Shown here: in pieces, positions 18,055-27,037 of the stretch
Layout: the number at the start of each line of letters is the position of its first letter
Numbering within the stretch: the first letter of the stretch is position 1
Assembly: GCA_015062055.1 (NCBI GenBank)
Contig: SUVK01000004.1
Coordinates: 23,078 to 87,077, forward strand
Reading direction: 5' to 3'
DNA length: 64,000 nucleotides
Source: Akkermansiaceae bacterium
GTDB lineage: Bacteria; Verrucomicrobiota; Verrucomicrobiia; Verrucomicrobiales; Akkermansiaceae
Notes under the pieces: generated by a model
What the model was told of the DNA's origin: nothing
What the model saw: only the letters and a program-made list of their open reading frames with translations
The model's database searches: none
Made by a program: the position numbers and the translations under genes

Positions 18055-19245
18055 ATGAATCTTAAGATATTCACAGATAATATAGACGAAACGGCAAAAC
18101 GACAAATTACTCGACTTTTGCAACAACCTGCCTTTGCCGATGCCAAGGTACGTATCATGCCCGATGTCCACGCAGGTAAGGGCTGTGTTATCGGTTTTAC
18201 CGCCGATTTAGGTGATAAGGTTATACCTAACGTGGTAGGCGTAGATATTGGTTGCGGTATGTATACGGTAGCCTTGGGTAAGCAAAAACCCGATTTTAAC
18301 ATTTTGGACGACGTTATGCATCGCCTTATCCCATCGGGTATGAAGGTGCACGAGCGTCCCCCGGTCATGTTTGAACAGCTGGAATCTCTGCATTGCTTAC
18401 AGCAATTGCACCATGTTATGCGCCTGCATGGTAGCGTAGGTACCTTGGGTGGTGGTAACCACTTTGTCGAGGTAGATGTTGATTCTTCGGGTAATTATTA
18501 TTTGATCATTCACTCCGGTTCTCGTAACTTGGGTCATCAAGTTTGCGAATGTTACCAAGCAGAGGCTATTGCCATTCACTCCGGTATACCGGACCGCGCA
18601 GAGCGTGAGGCTGCCATTATTGCGGAATACAAAGCCGCAGGGCGACATAAAGAGATTCAAGCCGCTCTCGATGCTTATAAGGCTAAGTGCATGGCTGCGA
18701 CGCCCAACGTGCCTCGCGAGCTTTGTTATTTGGAGGGTGAAGCCCGCCAACGGTACTTGGATGATATGCGTATCTGCCAACAATTTGCCTTGCTGAACCG
18801 CGAGACGATGGCCCGAATTATCGTAGAAAATCTGGGTGCGACGGTGCATAATGCTTTCCATACCACGCATAACTATATTGACCACGAGACCAATATTGTG
18901 CGTAAGGGCGCCATCTCTGCACGCGCCGGTGAGCAGCTCCTTATCCCCATCAATATGAAAGATGGATGTATTTTCGGCGTAGGTAAGGGTAACGAAGATT
19001 GGAACCGCAGCGCACCCCATGGTGCCGGGCGCATCATGAGCCGCAACGAGGCGCTTAAACAGCTCTCTTTAGAGGCATACCGCGCCTCAATGTCCGGTAT
19101 CTTTTCTTCTTGTATCAGCAAAGATACGCTCGATGAGGCCCCTATGGCTTACAAGGGAATGGATGAAATACTGCGCCATATATCGCCCACGGTAGATGTG
19201 GTCGATATATTTAAGCCTATCTATAACTTTAAGGCTGCAGAGTAA
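18055..19245 (+). CDS. rtcB: RtcB family RNA ligase
   Basis: I start at the ATG at 18055 (396 residues); an upstream in-frame ATG lies inside the promoter. RtcB motifs are present in order: DVHAGKGCVIGF, GVDIGCGM, GTLGGGNHFVEV, HSGSRNLG, THNY and PHGAGRIMSR, whose His is the guanylylated residue of the family. RtcB joins RNA 2',3'-cyclic phosphate or 3'-phosphate to 5'-OH ends using GTP and Mn. At 396 residues it is short for the family (E. coli RtcB has about 408). There is no archease or RtcA gene next to it. It ends directly against the convergent HAD gene. Confidence 0.9.
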   Translation: MNLKIFTDNIDETAKRQITRLLQQPAFADAKVRIMPDVHAGKGCVIGFTADLGDKVIPNVVGVDIGCGMYTVALGKQKPDFNILDDVMHRLIPSGMKVHERPPVMFEQLESLHCLQQLHHVMRLHGSVGTLGGGNHFVEVDVDSSGNYYLIIHSGSRNLGHQVCECYQAEAIAIHSGIPDRAEREAAIIAEYKAAGRHKEIQAALDAYKAKCMAATPNVPRELCYLEGEARQRYLDDMRICQQFALLNRETMARIIVENLGATVHNAFHTTHNYIDHETNIVRKGAISARAGEQLLIPINMKDGCIFGVGKGNEDWNRSAPHGAGRIMSRNEALKQLSLEAYRASMSGIFSSCISKDTLDEAPMAYKGMDEILRHISPTVDVVDIFKPIYNFKAAE

Positions 19246-19258
19246 TTAACACTCTGCA
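19236..19258. terminator. Small hairpin spanning the stop codons of two convergent genes
   Basis: TGCAGAGT (19236-19243) pairs with ACTCTGCA (19251-19258). It overlaps the ends of both the rtcB and HAD genes, whose stop codons are adjacent, and could give mutual termination; there is no long T-run. Confidence 0.4.
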
Positions 19259-19878
19259 TTGCCGGGCTTGAGTTGCCGCACGGTAACTGCCGCCATGCCT
19301 GCAGCGGCTGCGGCCTCAAGTCCGGGTTGTGCATCCTCAAATACCACGCAGCCACTTGCGGGTACCCCCATTTTTTCGGCCGCCAGCAAGAAAATATCGG
19401 GGCAGGGTTTCCCCCTGCCGGGCGGCACGTCGTCCGGCGTGACGATGATGTCAAACAAATCTGCAATGCCGGCAGAGCGCATGGTGGTGAGGGCACCGTG
19501 GCGTACGCTGCCGGTGCCTATGGCGTAGGGGATTCCCTGTTCTTTGAGTCGGCGTACCAAATCTACGGTTTCGGGGATGATGGGCAGGGTTTCTGTCTCG
19601 ATCAGCTCATCATAGCGAGCGCGTTTTTCGGCTGCTACGGTTTCGGGGGGCATATGCAGCCCGTATATGCGGTTGAGATCTGCCACGATATCCGGCGCAG
19701 CCATGCCGCCATGTGCCACAAACTCATCCCACAAAAAGGCTTCGTACGGGGCGCCGTGGTTGCGCAAAGCATCTCTCCAGGCGCGGTGGTGTGTGGGCAT
19801 GCTGTCTACCAAGGTGCCGTCCAAGTCAAAAATATAGCCGGCATATACTTTGTCGGGAATGGTAACGCGTGCACTCAT
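19246..19878 (-). CDS. HAD-superfamily phosphatase, beta-phosphoglucomutase-like
   Basis: The 210-residue product starts at 19878, 10 bases after the trkA-like stop codon; an ATG at 19899 is possible but would overlap that gene. HAD motif I is FDLDGTLVDS, the cap domain follows, motif II is the Ser/Thr of GTGS, motif III is the Lys in GKPCPD, and motif IV is FEDAQPGLEAA. Members of this subgroup act on sugar phosphates (beta-phosphoglucomutase, fructose-1-phosphatase YqaB). The exact substrate is unknown. It is probably co-transcribed with the potassium transport genes. Confidence 0.88.
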   Translation of the reverse strand: MSARVTIPDKVYAGYIFDLDGTLVDSMPTHHRAWRDALRNHGAPYEAFLWDEFVAHGGMAAPDIVADLNRIYGLHMPPETVAAEKRARYDELIETETLPIIPETVDLVRRLKEQGIPYAIGTGSVRHGALTTMRSAGIADLFDIIVTPDDVPPGRGKPCPDIFLLAAEKMGVPASGCVVFEDAQPGLEAAAAAGMAAVTVRQLKPGNAEC

Positions 19879-19888
19879 GTGAGTTGAA

Positions 19889-20596
19889 TCAGAGGTCATA
19901 TTTTTTAACGAACTCTTGCAGGTTTTCATCTTTACCGAATACCACCAGCACATCTCCTTGCTTAAACTCGAGAGTGGGCTCGGGCATGTCGATAACCGGT
20001 TGTTCAGGGGTGCTCAGCACATCATCGGACTCTTCGGCAATATCTGCTTTACCACGGCGAATCGTTAAGAGGTTGATACGATTTTTCTTGCGCATATCAA
20101 CCTCCATCAGGGTTTTCCCTATCCATTCATCCGGCAGTTTTACCTCTGCCAGTGAATGCTTGGCATCAATTTTGCGGAGCCTCATTAAGCCCTCGTTGAT
20201 AAAGCGGTCTGCTAGTTGTCGGGCTGCTACGTCTTCAACCCGGAACAAGTCTTTTACCCCGATGAGTCGCAATACCCGAGCTTGTAAATCATTGACGGCT
20301 CGTGCATATAAATTTTTGACGCCCAATTCCTTAAGCTGTGCTATCAGCAGAATGCTGCGCTCCATAAAGTTCTCGCCCACGGCAACAATGACATGCGTAT
20401 CATCTCCTACTAAATCTAAACGTTGCAGTACGCGAGGGTCGGTAGCATCGCCTACTCGGGCATCTGCCACGCTGTTCTTAATTTCATCTACTGCACTTTC
20501 TTGGCGTTCCAGCACGGTAACTTCGTAGCCGTTGTCTGTCAGGTAAAGGGCAAGAGCCCTGCCGAATTGTCCTAAGCCTATGATGACGAATTTCAT
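19889..20596 (-). CDS. Potassium uptake regulatory subunit, TrkA/KtrA family
   Basis: The 235-residue protein has an N-terminal RCK domain with the nucleotide-binding GLGQFG (7-12) and an acidic residue at the end of the second strand (LERQES), then a C-terminal TrkA_C domain that ends near LVVFGKDENL. KtrA proteins form a ring on the cytoplasmic face of KtrB and gate it in response to ATP/ADP or NAD(H). The KtrB-like gene lies 22 bases upstream in the same direction, so the two form a Ktr system. Confidence 0.92.
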   Translation of the reverse strand: MKFVIIGLGQFGRALALYLTDNGYEVTVLERQESAVDEIKNSVADARVGDATDPRVLQRLDLVGDDTHVIVAVGENFMERSILLIAQLKELGVKNLYARAVNDLQARVLRLIGVKDLFRVEDVAARQLADRFINEGLMRLRKIDAKHSLAEVKLPDEWIGKTLMEVDMRKKNRINLLTIRRGKADIAEESDDVLSTPEQPVIDMPEPTLEFKQGDVLVVFGKDENLQEFVKKYDL

Positions 20597-20618
20597 GGTG
20601 AATGGTGTAAAAGGGTTA

Positions 20619-22403
20619 TCAGGAGAGCGGGAGCCTGGTTTCGGGATATCGTATAGGAGAGGGGTCTTTTTGCTTAATGAAAATAAGCATGAAGGTGAAC
20701 ATGCCGACGCGCCCGAAGAGCATGTTGGCGCAGATAAAGTATTTGCTGGTTGCGCATAAATCGCCCGGGTTTACCAGTGAATATCCCGTTGTGGTAAATG
20801 CACTTACTTCTAAGAAGAGCAATTTGATAGTGCCGTTGGCAGAGTTGGCTATGACGGGCTCCATCAACATCAACACCATGGTGCATGCCACTATCCAAAA
20901 TGTCGAGAGCACCACCGTTGCCATTGCTCGTTCTACCGTGTTGCGGGCAATGCGCCGCTGGTGCAGCTCCAAATCATGCTGGCCTCTCAATACCCGTACC
21001 ACCTCTAATAGGCAGATGATAAACAATGGTGCGTATACGCCACCCCCCGTGCCTGCCGGATTTCCCCCCACAAACATGAGAGCGCACAAGAATATTTGGT
21101 AGACCGGACCATATGTGCTGATGTCGGTTATGTTAAACCCGGCGGAGCGACCTATGGTGTTCCATATGCTCTCCCACAGGTTGAAATCCGAGGTTGAGGC
21201 GTGTGTAGATGGTTCGAGCACAGCGAGTAAGCATAACCCGATGCTGCCGATGACCATGACAAATAGGGTTGCCCGAACAACGAGCCATGTGTGCGTGCTC
21301 CAGCGTACCGCATTGCGTTTACCGGTTAACTTGTTTCGTAAACGTGTGTAGCATTCCAGATAAACGCCGAACCCCAAAGTACCGGCCAATGTCAGCAGCA
21401 TCATGACGCTTTGTACCAGTTTGTCGTGTTGTACACAACTCTCGGCCATATTTGCCGGGAAAAGCGTGATTCCCGCGTTACAAAATGCCGAGATTGCGTG
21501 AAAAAAAGCCCTGAACCATAATAAATCTTGTGGCACTCCCGGTGCCCCCTGCCACAAAACGTACAAGAGGCAGGCCCCGATGATTTCTACCCCGAAGGTG
21601 ATGAAAATCACAATTTTAATAAGGGTAGGGATGATGTTGACTCCTTGTTGGTCGAGCAAAGAGGAGATGGCCAAGCGGTCTCTGACGGCCAATTTCTTAC
21701 CCACGAGAATCAACACGAAATAGGAGAACGTCATCACCCCGATGGCGCCTACTTGTATATTGAGCAGTACCACCAGCTTACCCAAGGGGGTAAAGGTGCT
21801 GCCGACATCCACGCTGGTGAGGCCGGTGATGGATATGGCCGAGGCACAGGTAAAAAAGGCATCGGTAAACGATATGGGTACAATGCTTGCCCCCGGTGTA
21901 ATCAGTACAAGGGTGCTCACCATGACCATGGTAAGCATACCGGTAAAGAACACTACTGCCGGGCTCCACCTGCTGTGGGTTGCTCTTTTGCCGACTACTC
22001 TCTTCTCCTGAATTAATGCGCGGATGTTGATGAAGGCGTACATGCCCAGCAAGAAGCTGAGTATCAGACTGAAGCGTAGTGAGTACTCAGGTAAAAAACC
22101 GTATATACCACCCGAGAAAACAAATGATGCTACTATACCGGTGAGTAGTTGCAGCCATAAAAAACGCCCCGGGTTACGGTGGTGTCTCAACTCTGTAATG
22201 ACATGAACGATAACAGCTAAGGTGTTGAACCATACGACCCCGCACAGCAGCAGGTGAGACCCCTGCTTAAACAGGGCACTTTCTGCATCTGCCGCTGCAA
22301 AACCTGCTACGAAAGCCTCCCACAAAACAATAACCAAGGCGAGCACACCCGTGATAACCTCCGGTAGCTCCAGTATTCTGTATTGTTTGTTGGCTGTAGA
22401 CAT
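20619..22403 (-). CDS. TrkH/KtrB family potassium transporter
   Basis: This is a 594-residue polytopic membrane protein with TrkH-type pore signatures, including SAISITGLTSVDVGSTF, FHAISAFCNAGITLF, GRSAGFNITDIS and SAFTTTGYSL, which correspond to the four selectivity-loop regions. It imports K+, often together with Na+. It has an N-terminal extension with several membrane helices that is longer than in KtrB of Bacillus. The regulatory KtrA gene follows. A promoter lies just upstream, at 22419-22447. Confidence 0.92.
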   Translation of the reverse strand: MSTANKQYRILELPEVITGVLALVIVLWEAFVAGFAAADAESALFKQGSHLLLCGVVWFNTLAVIVHVITELRHHRNPGRFLWLQLLTGIVASFVFSGGIYGFLPEYSLRFSLILSFLLGMYAFINIRALIQEKRVVGKRATHSRWSPAVVFFTGMLTMVMVSTLVLITPGASIVPISFTDAFFTCASAISITGLTSVDVGSTFTPLGKLVVLLNIQVGAIGVMTFSYFVLILVGKKLAVRDRLAISSLLDQQGVNIIPTLIKIVIFITFGVEIIGACLLYVLWQGAPGVPQDLLWFRAFFHAISAFCNAGITLFPANMAESCVQHDKLVQSVMMLLTLAGTLGFGVYLECYTRLRNKLTGKRNAVRWSTHTWLVVRATLFVMVIGSIGLCLLAVLEPSTHASTSDFNLWESIWNTIGRSAGFNITDISTYGPVYQIFLCALMFVGGNPAGTGGGVYAPLFIICLLEVVRVLRGQHDLELHQRRIARNTVERAMATVVLSTFWIVACTMVLMLMEPVIANSANGTIKLLFLEVSAFTTTGYSLVNPGDLCATSKYFICANMLFGRVGMFTFMLIFIKQKDPSPIRYPETRLPLS

Positions 22404-22418
22404 TTGAATCTCGACGCT

Positions 22419-22447
22419 ATTCTAGCACAATTCTCTCGATATAGCAA
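22419..22447 (-). promoter_or_regulatory. Promoter of the ktrB-ktrA-HAD operon
   Basis: On the minus strand TTGCTA (22447-22442), 17-base spacer, TAGAAT (22424-22419), 15 bases before the ATG at 22403. Confidence 0.7.
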
Positions 22448-22455
22448 GGTTGTAC

Positions 22456-23067
22456 TTAATCTCGGGGGGGCAAACTGACAATGAGTGGGGCTACGTGCTG
22501 AAGTTTTGCCAGCAAGGGCATACCCGTGCATGCCATGACTATCTTGAAAAGCAGACAAAAAATGGGTACAACCGTTGTAATGGCTGTTAACAATACCCCC
22601 AAAAGAAAAACCGGCACCATAATGCGCAGTTTAAGCGGGGCTGCCGCCATATTGGGCATGTTGAATAAGGCTGATACCAAGAGAATGGTCGGGATGATGA
22701 CGTTTAATTCATCTTGCTTGGGGAGCAGCAGCGAATGCGTGCAAATGGTGTAGATACTGCATACACTGAGAATGACGGATAAAATGATGGCAAATGTACA
22801 CATAAACCGAGATATGGCATTGCCTCTTCTCGCTAGTAATACATCGTGGCTCCATAAGGTCAGCAGACTTAGTATGGCTATTGTTATACTCAATAGAAAA
22901 TCGGAAGCCAGACCGAAGTAAAGCCCTGCCGTTAGGCCGGATAGCAACAGTAATATCTCCAAAATGGCCGTTATGAGTATCATCAGAAGCATGTATCGGC
23001 ACACGCACGCCAGAGTTGCAATAAATCTCTTAACGGGGATGAAGATGAAATATTCTATCTCGTTCAT
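22456..23067 (-). CDS. Unknown polytopic membrane protein
   Basis: The ATG at 23067 overlaps the prmC stop codon (ATGA) and gives 203 residues, so this start implies translational coupling. The protein has about five membrane segments, such as MLLMILITAILEILLLL, LLSITIAILSLLTLW, FAIILSVILSVCSIY and IMVPVFLLGVLLTAITTVV. No motif is recognised. It is the third gene of the prfA-prmC run. It may be related to DUF-type inner membrane proteins with unknown role. Confidence 0.7.
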   Translation of the reverse strand: MNEIEYFIFIPVKRFIATLACVCRYMLLMILITAILEILLLLSGLTAGLYFGLASDFLLSITIAILSLLTLWSHDVLLARRGNAISRFMCTFAIILSVILSVCSIYTICTHSLLLPKQDELNVIIPTILLVSALFNMPNMAAAPLKLRIMVPVFLLGVLLTAITTVVPIFCLLFKIVMACTGMPLLAKLQHVAPLIVSLPPRD

Positions 23068-23963
23068 GCTTGTGCTTCTTGCTGTTCGTGCGACTTGCGC
23101 GGGGCATAACCCATGGGGAATCGGCTCTTGCCGCTCATGTCTGTTAATACGCGGCAATCGGTATATCCCAGTTGGCGCATTATCTCAGCGGTACGCCGGC
23201 CTTGGTCGTGCCCCACTTCTAACATGACTAAACACCCTTCTGCCATATAGGGCAGGGCATCTGTGAGAAAACGGCGTACAATGTCCAGCCCGTCCGCTCC
23301 TCCATATAATGCCGTGGCAGGGTCGTGGCTCACTTCTGCCGATACGGCTTCGCCATCGGGTACGTAGGGCAGGTTTGCCAATACCAAGTTAAATTCGGCC
23401 GGGGGAACAACCGGGTTATCCTCTTGCGGGGCCCAAGCAGCGAACAAATCGCTGCGGTAGGTACGTACTTTTGCGCCCAGTTTTGCTGCGTTTTCCAGAG
23501 TAAGAGCAAGAGCTGCGTCAGATATATCGGCCAGTACCACCTCGGGTTTGTAGGGTGCAAGTTCTAATGCCAGGGTGATACCGATAATGCCCGAACCGCA
23601 GCCCATGTCGAGCACGCGCATGCCGAGGTGCGGTTTGGCTGTATGTAAGGCCATTTCTACCAGCTCTTCGGTTTCGGGGCGGGGGATGAGGGCGCGGGCG
23701 TCGGTGCGAAACTCTCGGCGGTAAAACTCTGTGGTACCCAGCAAATGCTGCAGGGGTACCCCCTTGCCTCGCTCTCTCAATAAATCTCGCAAGGGGGCGA
23801 GTTGCTCCTCGCTCAGATGGTCCTCGTGGTGAAGGTAAAGCCAAGTTTTGCTGCAACCCAGCACATGCACCAACAGGCTTTGCATGGAGTGACGTGGCGC
23901 ATCTATGCCGCGCGCCTCCAAATAAGCCGTGCCCGAGCTCAGAATATCTTGTATGGTTTTCAT
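23064..23963 (-). CDS. prmC: Peptide chain release factor N5-glutamine methyltransferase
   Basis: The 299-residue protein has a helical N-terminal domain followed by a SAM-binding core (LDMGCGSGIIGITLAL). The active-site motif, NPPY in most members, reads NLPYV here; the adenine- and amide-binding Asn and Tyr are kept and only the middle Pro is replaced by Leu. PrmC methylates the Gln of the GGQ motif of release factors. The gene lies 7 bases after prfA, its substrate gene, which supports the call. Confidence 0.92.
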   Translation of the reverse strand: MKTIQDILSSGTAYLEARGIDAPRHSMQSLLVHVLGCSKTWLYLHHEDHLSEEQLAPLRDLLRERGKGVPLQHLLGTTEFYRREFRTDARALIPRPETEELVEMALHTAKPHLGMRVLDMGCGSGIIGITLALELAPYKPEVVLADISDAALALTLENAAKLGAKVRTYRSDLFAAWAPQEDNPVVPPAEFNLVLANLPYVPDGEAVSAEVSHDPATALYGGADGLDIVRRFLTDALPYMAEGCLVMLEVGHDQGRRTAEIMRQLGYTDCRVLTDMSGKSRFPMGYAPRKSHEQQEAQA

Positions 23964-23970
23964 GGCGGGG

Positions 23971-25044
23971 TTATTTCAGCTCATCCATGCGTTCCTGCAT
24001 TTCGGCATGTTGCATGTGGGCTATGATATCTTCTATGGCACCCGATGCTACTACGGTGTCCAAATTGTATGAGGTGTAACCGATACGGTGATCGGTAAGG
24101 CGATTTTGCGGGAAGTTATAGGTGCGTATTTTTTCTTCTCTTCCGCCGGAGCCGATAAGGGCACGGCGCTGGGCCGAGTAGCTTTGTTGGGCTTCTCGTT
24201 GTTTCATTTCGAAAAGTCGTGCGCGCAAAATACGCATGCCTGTTTCTTTGTTTTTGAGCTGAGAGCGCCCTTCTTCGCAGCGCACCATAATGCCGGTGGG
24301 CAGGTGAAAAATCTGCACGGCTGATTCTGTGCGGTTTACATGTTGACCACCGGCGCCACCCGAGCGACAGGTTTCGATTCTCAAGTCTTCTTGGCGAATC
24401 TCTACATCTACTTCTTCTGCCTCGGGCAATACGGCTACCGTTGCGGTTGATGTATGTATACGCCCCTGTGTTTCAGTGGCCGGTACGCGTTGCACGCGGT
24501 GAACGCCGCTTTCGTATTTAAGGTAGCGGAACACCTCTTCACCGCTGATACGAGCGGTCACTTCGCGGAACCCGCCTATCGCGTTGGGGCTGGCATCCAG
24601 TATTTCGAACTTCCAGCCTCGCCCTTCGGCATAGCGCTGGTACATCCCCAGCAGGTCTGCTGCAAAAAGAGCGGCTTCGTCACCACCGGTGCCGGCGCGT
24701 ATCTCGATGATGGCGTCGCGGTCTTCGGTCTCATCTCTTGGCAGCAAGCTGTATTGTACCTCTTCTTCCAGTTTTGCAATGTGGGGCTCCAGCTCGGCGA
24801 GTTCTTCTGCTGCCATTTCTGCCAAGTCTGCATCTTCTGATGATACTAAAGCACTTGCGTCTTCTTTTTGCGCTTTTGCTTCGCAAAGCTCTGCCCATGT
24901 GTGCATGAGCGCTTGCGTGCGACGGTGCTCGCGCATGATGTTTTCGGCGCGGTTGCGGTCATCAAACAAGGTAGGGTCTGCAATTTCTTGCTCCAATTCC
25001 TCCAAACGTATGCGGCGTTTTTCTATCAGTGGTGCGTAATCCAT
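23971..25044 (-). CDS. prfA: Peptide chain release factor 1
   Basis: I start at the ATG at 25044, giving 357 residues, the normal RF1 length; the longer frame to 25116 has no homology. The UAA/UAG-specific PxT motif is in RVPATETQGR (188-190), and the peptidyl-tRNA hydrolysis motif GGQ is at 232-234 in SGGAGGQHVNRTESAV. The protein ends translation at UAA and UAG. The neighbour prmC modifies the GGQ glutamine. Confidence 0.96.
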   Translation of the reverse strand: MDYAPLIEKRRIRLEELEQEIADPTLFDDRNRAENIMREHRRTQALMHTWAELCEAKAQKEDASALVSSEDADLAEMAAEELAELEPHIAKLEEEVQYSLLPRDETEDRDAIIEIRAGTGGDEAALFAADLLGMYQRYAEGRGWKFEILDASPNAIGGFREVTARISGEEVFRYLKYESGVHRVQRVPATETQGRIHTSTATVAVLPEAEEVDVEIRQEDLRIETCRSGGAGGQHVNRTESAVQIFHLPTGIMVRCEEGRSQLKNKETGMRILRARLFEMKQREAQQSYSAQRRALIGSGGREEKIRTYNFPQNRLTDHRIGYTSYNLDTVVASGAIEDIIAHMQHAEMQERMDELK

Positions 25045-25057
25045 TTTGTCGCCGTAT

Positions 25058-25086
25058 ATTATAATACATAAGACTCTTTCAATCAA
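25058..25086 (-). promoter_or_regulatory. Promoter of the prfA-prmC operon
   Basis: On the minus strand TTGATT (25086-25081), 17-base spacer, perfect TATAAT (25063-25058), 13 bases before the ATG at 25044; the leader is only about 6 bases. Confidence 0.75.
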
Positions 25087-25115
25087 GCACAATCTGTGCC
25101 TGTATGGTAAGTGCA

Positions 25116-25149
25116 AAACGGCTCAAGGTTAATTCACCTTGAGCCGTTT
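25116..25149 (-). terminator. Terminator downstream of the DAHP synthase gene
   Basis: A perfect 14-bp stem AAACGGCTCAAGGT (25116-25129) with its complement at 25136-25149 and a 6-base loop. On the minus strand the stem runs into TTTT. Confidence 0.85.
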
Positions 25150-25175
25150 ACTGTGAGTTTTTACGTTTTGCGTTA

Positions 25176-26243
25176 TCAGGCTTTGGCTGCGCGACGGGCA
25201 CGCACGCCTTCTGCCAATACATCTAACATGGTAACGGTACCTTCCCAGTCCACACAGGCATCTGTTATGCTGACTCCGTATTGCAGGGCCCCGTGGTTGT
25301 CGCACTTCTGGTTGCCGGCGTAGAGGTTGCTCTCTATCATCACTGCTCCTATGTGGTCATCCCCCGCAGCTAACTGAGCCGCAACTGATTCTGCCACCAG
25401 GTGCTGGTCTTGCCAGCGCTTGTGGCTGTTGCCGTGAGAGCAGTCAATCATGATGCGGTTGTCGATGCCTCTCTTTTGTTGTATTGCCCAAGTGTGGGCC
25501 ACATGCTCGGCTGAATAGTTTGGTCCGTCGGAGGAGCCTCTCAGTATCACATGGCAACTGTCGTTGCCACTGGTCGATACAATGGCCGATACGCCTTGCT
25601 TGGTGACGGAAAGGAAGCAATGCGGGTGCGCTGCCGACACGATGCCGTCTACGGCTACCTGCACACACCCCGTTGTGCCGTTCTTGAACCCAATGGGCAT
25701 AGACAAGCCGCTCGCCAGCTCACGGTGTACTTGGCTCTCTGTTGTGCGTGCGCCGATTGCTCCCCAGGCAATCAGGTCGCTGATGTACTGGGGGGTAATC
25801 ACATCCAAAAACTCCGTGGCTGCGGGTACCCCCATTTCTGCCAAGCGGAGCAACAGACCGCGAGACATACGCAGCCCGCTGTTGATGTTGTAGCTGCCGT
25901 CCATAAACGGGTCGTTGATAAACCCTTTCCAGCCTACGGTGGTGCGCGGTTTCTCGAAATACACCCGCATGATGAGCAGCAGGTCTTCCGCATACTTCTT
26001 GCGTGCTTCGGCCAGTCTCCCGGCGTAGTCAATGGCTGCCACGGTGTCGTGTATGGAGCAGGGACCCACCATGACGGCCAAACGGTCGTCCTCTTTCTTC
26101 AAGATGCGTCTGAACTCCTCGCGGGCATCAAACACGACCTTGCTGACCTCTTGACTGGCAGGAAAATCCTGCATCAATATGGCGGGCGATATCAGCGGAC
26201 GTATGTCCGTAATGCGTACGTCGTCTGTTATGAACGGATTCAT
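25176..26243 (-). CDS. 3-deoxy-7-phosphoheptulonate (DAHP) synthase, class I
   Basis: The product has 355 residues, typical for AroF/AroG/AroH. The family blocks are plain: MVGPCSIHD (PEP and metal site), MRVYFEKPRTTVGWKG, FLDVITPQYISDLIAWGAIGARTTES, IMIDCSHGNSHK and the C-terminal SITDACVDWEGT. It joins phosphoenolpyruvate and erythrose 4-phosphate in the first step of the shikimate pathway. Which feedback inhibitor it answers to cannot be told. It starts 3 bases after the stop of a pseudopilin gene, an unusual partner. Confidence 0.95.
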   Translation of the reverse strand: MNPFITDDVRITDIRPLISPAILMQDFPASQEVSKVVFDAREEFRRILKKEDDRLAVMVGPCSIHDTVAAIDYAGRLAEARKKYAEDLLLIMRVYFEKPRTTVGWKGFINDPFMDGSYNINSGLRMSRGLLLRLAEMGVPAATEFLDVITPQYISDLIAWGAIGARTTESQVHRELASGLSMPIGFKNGTTGCVQVAVDGIVSAAHPHCFLSVTKQGVSAIVSTSGNDSCHVILRGSSDGPNYSAEHVAHTWAIQQKRGIDNRIMIDCSHGNSHKRWQDQHLVAESVAAQLAAGDDHIGAVMIESNLYAGNQKCDNHGALQYGVSITDACVDWEGTVTMLDVLAEGVRARRAAKA

Positions 26244-26246
26244 TAT

Positions 26247-26993
26247 TTAATTATCTACGGTCTTCCAAGAGTATATGTTGTCTTCTATGACTTTGTTCTC
26301 TTCTTCGCTATAGCCGGGGTACATCAGTTCCTCTTCGCTTTCGCTATCTTTATCCTTCTTTTTCTTTTTATCTTTATTTTTGCCCTTATTTTTATCTTTG
26401 TTTTTGCCTTTGGTCGAGCCGACTTTGTTAGCTTCGATGGCATGGTGAGCACCCTCGCCGTCGGGGCCTGTGCTGTAAGCTATGCACCATTTCCCTTGAA
26501 TTGTTCTGTTATCGAAGGGGTCGATAAGTGATTCTTTGTTGAGATTAAAGATAACGCGGTAAGGCTTGCCCCAGGGGTCGTACAGCCCGGCAAGTTCGCC
26601 ATCCAAGTACAAACCATCCGTCGGTTCCGTTACCGAATCTGCAGCCATGTAGGCCTTGTTGCCTTTGCCTACTTCTTTGCCTGTTTCTGTGTAAAACAGT
26701 ATATGTACCAAGTTAGCATCGTTCTCTCCGTCTGTTGTGAGTTCAACAACGGTTGAATCTTCCGACACAGATTCGAAGTCAAGCGGCAGGTCATAGTGCT
26801 CATCATAATATTGCTTTGAAGCGGATACAATATCATCGCACATTTTCTTAGCCGTGGTAATATCCCCCTTTTCCAACATGGAGGTAATAAGCGGATAGGA
26901 AACACCGGCCAATGCTCCCAAAATGACAATAACGACCAAGAGCTCAATCAGAGTGAACCCTTTTTTGAGTTGATGAGAGAAAGTTGTTTTCAT
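26247..26993 (-). CDS. Type II secretion/type IV pilin-like pseudopilin with a Lys-rich linker
   Basis: The ATG at 26993 fits the promoter; a GTG at 26999 would lie 2 bases from the -10 box. The 248-residue protein has a short leader ending in KKG and a prepilin peptidase site followed by FTLIELLVVIVILGALAGVSYP with Glu at +5, the class III signal. The body resembles GspG-type pseudopilins (DPWGKPYRVIFN). A striking low-complexity insert of Lys/Asp/Asn/Gly (KGKNKDKNKGKNKDKKKK) precedes an acidic stretch (DSESEEE). It should form part of a secretion or DNA-uptake pseudopilus. No other T2S genes are seen nearby. Confidence 0.85.
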   Translation of the reverse strand: MKTTFSHQLKKGFTLIELLVVIVILGALAGVSYPLITSMLEKGDITTAKKMCDDIVSASKQYYDEHYDLPLDFESVSEDSTVVELTTDGENDANLVHILFYTETGKEVGKGNKAYMAADSVTEPTDGLYLDGELAGLYDPWGKPYRVIFNLNKESLIDPFDNRTIQGKWCIAYSTGPDGEGAHHAIEANKVGSTKGKNKDKNKGKNKDKKKKKDKDSESEEELMYPGYSEEENKVIEDNIYSWKTVDN

Positions 26994-27001
26994 ACGCACT
27001 T

Positions 27002-27031
27002 AATCTAGCATATTACTACCGAGTTTTGCAA
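27002..27031 (-). promoter_or_regulatory. Promoter of the pseudopilin-DAHP synthase pair, near-leaderless
   Basis: On the minus strand TTGCAA (27031-27026), 18-base spacer, TAGATT (27007-27002), 8 bases before the ATG at 26993. Confidence 0.65.
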
Positions 27032-27037
27032 GCAAAA

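Noticed and set aside
26300..26430. T-rich low-complexity stretch as a possible repeat or terminator
   Set aside because: It is the coding sequence for the Lys-rich linker of the pseudopilin on the minus strand.
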